Below are positions 7,861 through 10,680 of a stretch of DNA of 10,680 bases, in pieces (position 1 is the first letter of the stretch; the number at the start of each line of letters is the position of its first letter). Below the pieces are notes generated by a model. The model worked only from the letters and a program-made list of their open reading frames with translations. It was not told where the DNA came from and searched no databases. Position numbers and translations under genes: made by a program. This DNA is from Nitrospirota bacterium (lineage in GTDB: Bacteria > Nitrospinota_A > UBA7883 > JACRGQ01): positions 1 through 10,680 of the forward strand of contig JAJRYM010000032.1 in assembly GCA_024275775.1 (NCBI GenBank), in the 5' to 3' direction.

Positions 7861-7910
7861 TTCGGGAGCGTGCCGTGAACAGACGTGGCGCGGCTCCCGA
7901 AAATGTTTTA
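7861..7910 (+). terminator. Rho-independent-like terminator after ilvD
   Basis: A perfect 9-bp inverted repeat, TTCGGGAGC (7861-7869) and GCTCCCGAA (7893-7901), begins 20 bp after the ilvD stop, encloses a 23-base loop with a smaller GCC/GGC stem, and is followed by AATGTTTTA. The stem is strong and the T-run is short. It separates ilvD from the tRNA gene. Confidence 0.65.
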
Positions 7911-7926
7911 TATTACAAAACTCGGT

Positions 7927-8002
<76 letters not shown>

Positions 8003-8030
8003 AAAATAAAAAACATTCCCTAAAGGGATC

Positions 8031-8160
8031 AAAACGACCTACCTTACCTTTCCATAGTCGAGGGAGTTTCTGCGAGCCGAAGGCGAAACTAAAACGACCT
8101 ACCTTACCTTTCCATAGTCGAGGGAGTTTCTGCGAGCCGAAGGCGAAGCTAAAATGAACT
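8031..8160. repeat. Two 60-bp tandem repeats, possible third degenerate copy
   Basis: Bases 8031-8090 are repeated at 8091-8150 with one difference (A at 8088, G at 8148). A third unit starts at 8151 with AAAATGAACT (8 of 10 matches to AAAACGACCT) and shares GAGGGAG (8176-8182) and AGCCG before the similarity fades. Each unit has a small inverted repeat: AGTTTC (8065-8070) pairs with GAAACT (8085-8090), and in copy 2 the changed base still pairs as G-U. The 60-bp period keeps frame, but no credible gene spans it. The origin is unknown; it may be a palindromic repeat family near tRNA genes. Confidence 0.9.
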
Positions 8161-8390
8161 TCCGGCCCGACCGATGAGGGAGGGCAAGCCGGCCTGAGGC
8201 TGGGTTAGGAAGTGAGTGGAGCCCAATGGAGCGAGGCCGTCAGGCCATCCGCCATGAATATCGAGCTAGGGGCTTATAATTCTGAAACCTTGCTGTATGG
8301 CCGCGCTGTTTTGCAGAATCTATAGCTCCGAGACAGAGTTTTGAGGGTCGATGCCACCCTTGGATGGCCGGCTTCGCATGAATGGCGGAT
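8161..8390. other. Non-coding, inverted-repeat-rich region
   Basis: No credible gene is seen here. Several dyads are present: CCGGC/GCCGG (8162-8166, 8188-8192), GGCCTGA/TCAGGCC (8191-8197, 8240-8246), a nested hairpin GAGCTA/TAGCTC (8263-8268, 8323-8328) around ATTCTG/CAGAAT (8279-8284, 8314-8319), and ATCCGCCAT/ATGGCGGAT (8247-8255, 8382-8390) bounding a 144-bp segment. The density of matched arms suggests a structured RNA, a palindromic repeat element or a decayed mobile element. No transposase motif is present, so the class stays open. Confidence 0.4.
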
Positions 8391-8555
8391 AATATTTTTA
8401 CCGAATCGACAGAACGCTATTATAATTTCTATTATGCCGAGGAGCCGGTGGTAATCTACATTGTCAGCAAACAACAGCCGGCCGAGGATTTGCCAACTGA
8501 TAACAAAGGTATAATTACCAACTATAATAGGTATAATTACCATGGGCGAAAATAA
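8382..8555 (+). CDS. Possible 57-aa small ORF, unknown
   Basis: A frame opens with ATG at 8382, directly after an in-frame TGA (8379-8381), and runs to TAA at 8553-8555. The product (MADNIFTESTERYYNFYY... ending NYNRYNYHGRK) is rich in Tyr and Asn and has a protein-like stretch AEEPVVIYIVSKQQPAEDLP. There is no Shine-Dalgarno sequence, the region is AT-rich compared with its neighbours, and the C-terminal part is made by a 22-bp DNA repeat. It may be a remnant of a lost gene or a chance frame. I recognise no family. Confidence 0.15.
   Translation: MADNIFTESTERYYNFYYAEEPVVIYIVSKQQPAEDLPTDNKGIITNYNRYNYHGRK
8508..8542. repeat. Pair of GGTATAATTACCA repeats, 22 bp apart
   Basis: The 13-bp sequence GGTATAATTACCA occurs at 8508-8520 and exactly again at 8530-8542. 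Each copy is nearly self-complementary (GGTA...TACC). The centre-to-centre distance of 22 bp is about two helical turns, as for two dimers of a regulator on one DNA face. Each copy contains TATAAT, and another lies between them (8523-8528), but no -35 box at proper spacing is seen. An operator is a possible reading. Confidence 0.45.
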
Positions 8556-8633
8556 TGAATATGCAGAACAATAAGTTCCGAATCTCCCGGGAAACGGTGG
8601 CAAGGAGGGGGTATCGCAATCTCCGATTTTTCA

Positions 8634-8662
8634 TTGACTTCCCCATAAGCCCGTGATATTTT
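8634..8662 (+). promoter_or_regulatory. Sigma-70-like promoter of the lipoprotein transcript
   Basis: TTGACT (8634-8639) and TATTTT (8657-8662) are separated by 17 bp, and TGA directly before the -10 gives an extended -10 element. Transcription should start near 8669-8670, giving a leader of about 138 bases before the lipoprotein start at 8808, with a small ORF inside it. Confidence 0.55.
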
Positions 8663-8696
8663 CACATTATTATAGAAACGTATATTAAGGGGAAAA

Positions 8697-8795
8697 ATGG
8701 CCGTTGCGGTTAGCAGGTGTGAATTTTGCGCCTTGGCAGGGGTTTTGGTTTGTTGCCCCACTACACTAAATTTAGATAAAAATTTTTATATTTAA
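8697..8795 (+). CDS. Small 32-aa leader ORF before the lipoprotein gene
   Basis: ATG at 8697 is preceded by AAGGGG 5 bases upstream and opens a 32-codon frame ending in TAA at 8793-8795. The product starts MAVAVSRCEFCALAGVLVCC and has four cysteines in its first 20 residues (C8, C11, C19, C20), with a short hydrophobic core, then a polar tail. The stop codon shares bases with the AAGGGAG (8794-8800) that serves the next gene, which starts 12 bases later in the same frame, so coupling of translation is plausible. It could be a leader peptide, a small membrane protein or a chance ORF; I recognise no family. Confidence 0.35.
   Translation: MAVAVSRCEFCALAGVLVCCPTTLNLDKNFYI
8766..8789. promoter_or_regulatory. 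Two adjacent AT-rich palindromes
   Basis: CTAAATTTAG (8766-8775) is a perfect 10-bp palindrome and is followed without a gap by ATAAAAATTTTTAT (8776-8789), a perfect 14-bp palindrome. They lie just upstream of the ribosome-binding site (8794-8800) of the lipoprotein gene and downstream of its promoter. They could bind a regulator or fold in the mRNA near the start; AT-rich palindromes also arise by chance. Confidence 0.3.
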
Positions 8796-8807
8796 GGGAG
8801 ATTAGAA

Positions 8808-10680
8808 ATGGCGATATCCGGTAACAAGTTCTTTGGTTACAGGAGAGGGGAAAAGTCTAGTGGGTTGGAGAAAGGTTTGAAACGGAAAAACGGTTTGCGG
8901 CTTTCTTTGAATCCAGGTTCCTTGGTAGCCGGGGTTCTCCTTGCGCTTATGCTGGCCCTGCCCGCATGTGGCGGTGGCGGCAGTGGCGCGCCGGCCGTTC
9001 CTTCAACAGTCACCCTTTCGGGCACCGTTGCGGCCGATGATACCGTCACAGCGCTGTCCGTGGCATCCGCCGATTTTTCCGCCCAGGTCTTGGGCGTTAC
9101 AATCGCTCGAGCCACCGTTGAGGTTGTCGATCTTTCGGGAAACGTCGTAGCCACCACCACCACCGACGGTAGCGGCGCCTACTCCGTGGATGTGCCCGCG
9201 GGGCAGGATTATATTATCCGTGTCGTCAAGGGGAATCTGGAGTTGAAGGCCCCCGTAGCGGCTACAGCCACTAATAAAACTGTTAACGTAAACGCCTTCA
9301 CGTCGGCGGTCGTCATGGTTCTCGGCACCACAGTGGGCGAAACCAATATAGGCGAATCCGGAGTAAACGCCACAACATCCCTTGCGGGCGTTGATTTCGC
9401 CGCCCTGATTACCAAAGTAACCGGTTCCACCGGCCTCGGTGCCCTCGTTACCACCATAGCCAACGATATAGATGCGAACGGAAAGCTGGGTAGCACCACT
9501 ACGCCGACTGTAGGCTCCGCCACCAGCACCCCGGTAATAACCAATGAGGTTGCTGCAGTTGCCGGCACCGTAACTGTTACGACAGCCACTCCGGATACAA
9601 CTCCGCCTACCGCGCCGACAGTTACCGGCACGGTTAGCCCGACAAACAACACAACCCCCACATGGACATGGGTCACCGGCGGCGGTGGGAACGGCACTTA
9701 CAGATATCAGCTTGATGATAATGATGCTGACCTTTCCACAGGGTCCACAATAACAACCATCGCTTCCTTCACACCTTCTACCGCTCTTGCCGATGGCGTC
9801 CATACTCTTGATGTGCAGGAGCGGGATCCCGCAGGCAACTGGTCTGTTTCCGGTTCGCTTGCGATCACCGTCGATTCAACCATGCCGAACGCGCCGATAG
9901 TTACCGGCACGGCAAGCCCGACAAACAATACGACGCCGACATGGTCATGGACCTCCGGCGGTAACGGCGGTAACGGCGACTATCGCTACAAACTTGACAA
10001 CAGCGATCTCACCACAGGCGCCACCGCGACTACATCAACCTCGTTTACGTCAACGGCTCTCACAGAGGGAGCGCATACCTTATATGTGCAGGAAACCAAT
10101 GCGGCCGGAACATGGTCAAATTCCGGCAGTCTCGCCATAACTGTTGATACAACCGCTCCTGCCGCGCCCGCCATTACCTCTCCGGCTGACGGGTCGGCTA
10201 CCAATAACAACACACCCACCGTAAGCGGTACGGCGGAAGCGGGTAGCACCGTTGAGCTGTTTAACGGCACGACGTCGTTAGGCACCGCCACTGCGACTGG
10301 CGGCACATGGAGCATTGCGATCAGCTCTGTCCCCGACGCAACGTACTCCCTTACCGCTAAAGCCACCGATGCGGCAGGCAATACCGGCACAGCCTCGGCG
10401 GCCGTAAGCGTGACGATTGATACCGTAGCGCCGACTGTAAGCGCCGGCTCTGCCGTAGTCACCAACGCCCTCTTTACGCAGGCCGGAACGGCAACCGACG
10501 TTGGCGGTTCCGGGGTTGTTAGTCAGGTTTGGAGTAATCTGGGCTCCGGCACGGGAACCGGAACCATTACGTTCGGAACCTCTACCGCGACAAGCACTAC
10601 CATTGCAACGGCAACCGATGGCACCGCTGACGGTACCTACACGATTCAGCTCTCCGCCACAGACGCGGCCGGCAATACAG
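8808..10680 (+). CDS. Surface lipoprotein with tandem Ig-like repeats, 3' end missing
   Basis: The frame is open from ATG 8808 to the window edge, giving at least 624 codons with no stop. AAGGGAG (8794-8800), 7 bases upstream, supports the start. Residues 1-37 are polar and basic, followed by a hydrophobic core (about 38-50) and the lipobox LPAC with Cys54, then a Gly/Ser tether. This is a lipoprotein signal with an unusually long n-region. Residue +2 is Gly, not Asp, so in a Gram-negative cell outer-membrane sorting is expected. Residues 65-140 look like a carboxypeptidase-regulatory-like beta module (TTTTDGSGAYSVDVPAGQDY). From 262 on come Ig-like repeats at about 262-355, 356-446, 447-537 and 538 onward; the last two are typical of bacterial Ig-like domains (GTAEAGSTVELF, ATDAAGNTGTAS). 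Composition is Thr/Gly/Ala/Ser-rich with no other cysteine. An adhesin-like or stalk role is inferred; any C-terminal functional domain lies outside the window. Confidence 0.88.
   Translation, partial: MAISGNKFFGYRRGEKSSGLEKGLKRKNGLRLSLNPGSLVAGVLLALMLALPACGGGGSGAPAVPSTVTLSGTVAADDTVTALSVASADFSAQVLGVTIARATVEVVDLSGNVVATTTTDGSGAYSVDVPAGQDYIIRVVKGNLELKAPVAATATNKTVNVNAFTSAVVMVLGTTVGETNIGESGVNATTSLAGVDFAALITKVTGSTGLGALVTTIANDIDANGKLGSTTTPTVGSATSTPVITNEVAAVAGTVTVTTATPDTTPPTAPTVTGTVSPTNNTTPTWTWVTGGGGNGTYRYQLDDNDADLSTGSTITTIASFTPSTALADGVHTLDVQERDPAGNWSVSGSLAITVDSTMPNAPIVTGTASPTNNTTPTWSWTSGGNGGNGDYRYKLDNSDLTTGATATTSTSFTSTALTEGAHTLYVQETNAAGTWSNSGSLAITVDTTAPAAPAITSPADGSATNNNTPTVSGTAEAGSTVELFNGTTSLGTATATGGTWSIAISSVPDATYSLTAKATDAAGNTGTASAAVSVTIDTVAPTVSAGSAVVTNALFTQAGTATDVGGSGVVSQVWSNLGSGTGTGTITFGTSTATSTTIATATDGTADGTYTIQLSATDAAGNT
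9591..10145 (+). repeat. Two coding Ig-like repeats, about 279-bp period
   Basis: Repeat 1 (about 9591-9872) and repeat 2 (about 9873-10145) encode homologous Ig-like domains. The best-conserved block, 9615-9671 against 9894-9950, matches at 49 of 57 bases with an offset of 279 (93 codons) and encodes VTGT-SPTNNTTPTW in both. Both also share YRYxLD, TLxVQE and SGSLAITVD. Several of the differences are at third codon positions. The following two domains belong to a different Ig subtype. Confidence 0.8.

Noticed and set aside
8011..8030. Terminator after the tRNA (TCCC-TAAA-GGGA)
   Set aside because: The stem is only 4 bp and no T-run follows.
8031..8160. CRISPR array
   Set aside because: Only two adjacent copies without spacers; the whole 60-bp unit is repeated, so there is no repeat-spacer pattern, and no cas gene is present.
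8274..8603. 109-codon minus-strand frame in the intergenic region
   Set aside because: It crosses the nested hairpin and the 22-bp repeats, has low-complexity hydrophobic runs and resembles typical false proteins translated from dispersed repeats.
8669..8807. Known riboswitch such as a cyclic di-GMP class in the lipoprotein leader
   Set aside because: I could not find the conserved core motifs of any class I know; the leader is better described by the small ORF and palindromes.
9003..9803. Long minus-strand frames opposite the lipoprotein gene (also 9209-9697 and 9986-10465)
   Set aside because: They are shadows of a Thr/Gly/Ala-rich repetitive gene whose codons rarely give antisense stops; the composition is odd and the plus frame has promoter, ribosome-binding site, lipobox and Ig motifs.

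Overview
The window reads as chromosomal DNA of a Gram-negative bacterium of moderate GC content. It carries an RpoH-type heat-shock sigma factor, a complete MreB/MreC/MreD rod-shape set, a SPOR-domain protein, a LysM lytic transglycosylase and a lipobox lipoprotein. This mix suits a proteobacterial-type lineage, including delta-like groups such as Desulfobacterota, Nitrospinota or Nitrospirota. I cannot assign the species from the sequence.

Layout. At the left edge the 3' end of a plus-strand SPOR-domain gene runs in (to 524). It converges, 20 bp apart, on a minus-strand block read right to left: rpoH (6109-5141), a secreted lytic transglycosylase with three LysM modules (5056-3065), mreB (2980-1958), mreC (1898-1053) and mreD (1051-545). 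Four of these five genes act on peptidoglycan or cell shape. A promoter-like sequence sits directly in front of the transglycosylase start and would give an almost leaderless mRNA. Divergent from rpoH, ilvD (6191-7840, dihydroxy-acid dehydratase) reads rightwards and ends in a strong hairpin terminator.

The second part starts with an intact tRNA-Lys(CUU) at 7927-8002. About 800 bp without a confident gene follow: two near-identical 60-bp tandem repeats, a GC-rich stretch full of inverted repeats, a pair of near-palindromes spaced 22 bp apart, and a good promoter with a short leader. The leader holds a 32-codon small ORF with its own ribosome-binding site, then a large gene that runs off the right edge. 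That gene (8808-10680+) encodes a surface lipoprotein with a carboxypeptidase-regulatory-like module and at least four tandem Ig-like repeats. The layout (tRNA, repeats, then a large repetitive surface protein) looks like the edge of an accessory region, but no integrase or attachment-site duplication is visible.

How the genes work together. MreBCD organises lateral wall synthesis. The LysM lytic transglycosylase cuts glycan strands, and the SPOR protein probably binds denuded glycan at the septum. RpoH and IlvD have separate roles in the heat-shock response and branched-chain amino acid synthesis. I see no clearly new defence or mobile system. The least explained part is 8003-8807, with its repeats, dyad symmetries and small ORFs in front of the lipoprotein gene.
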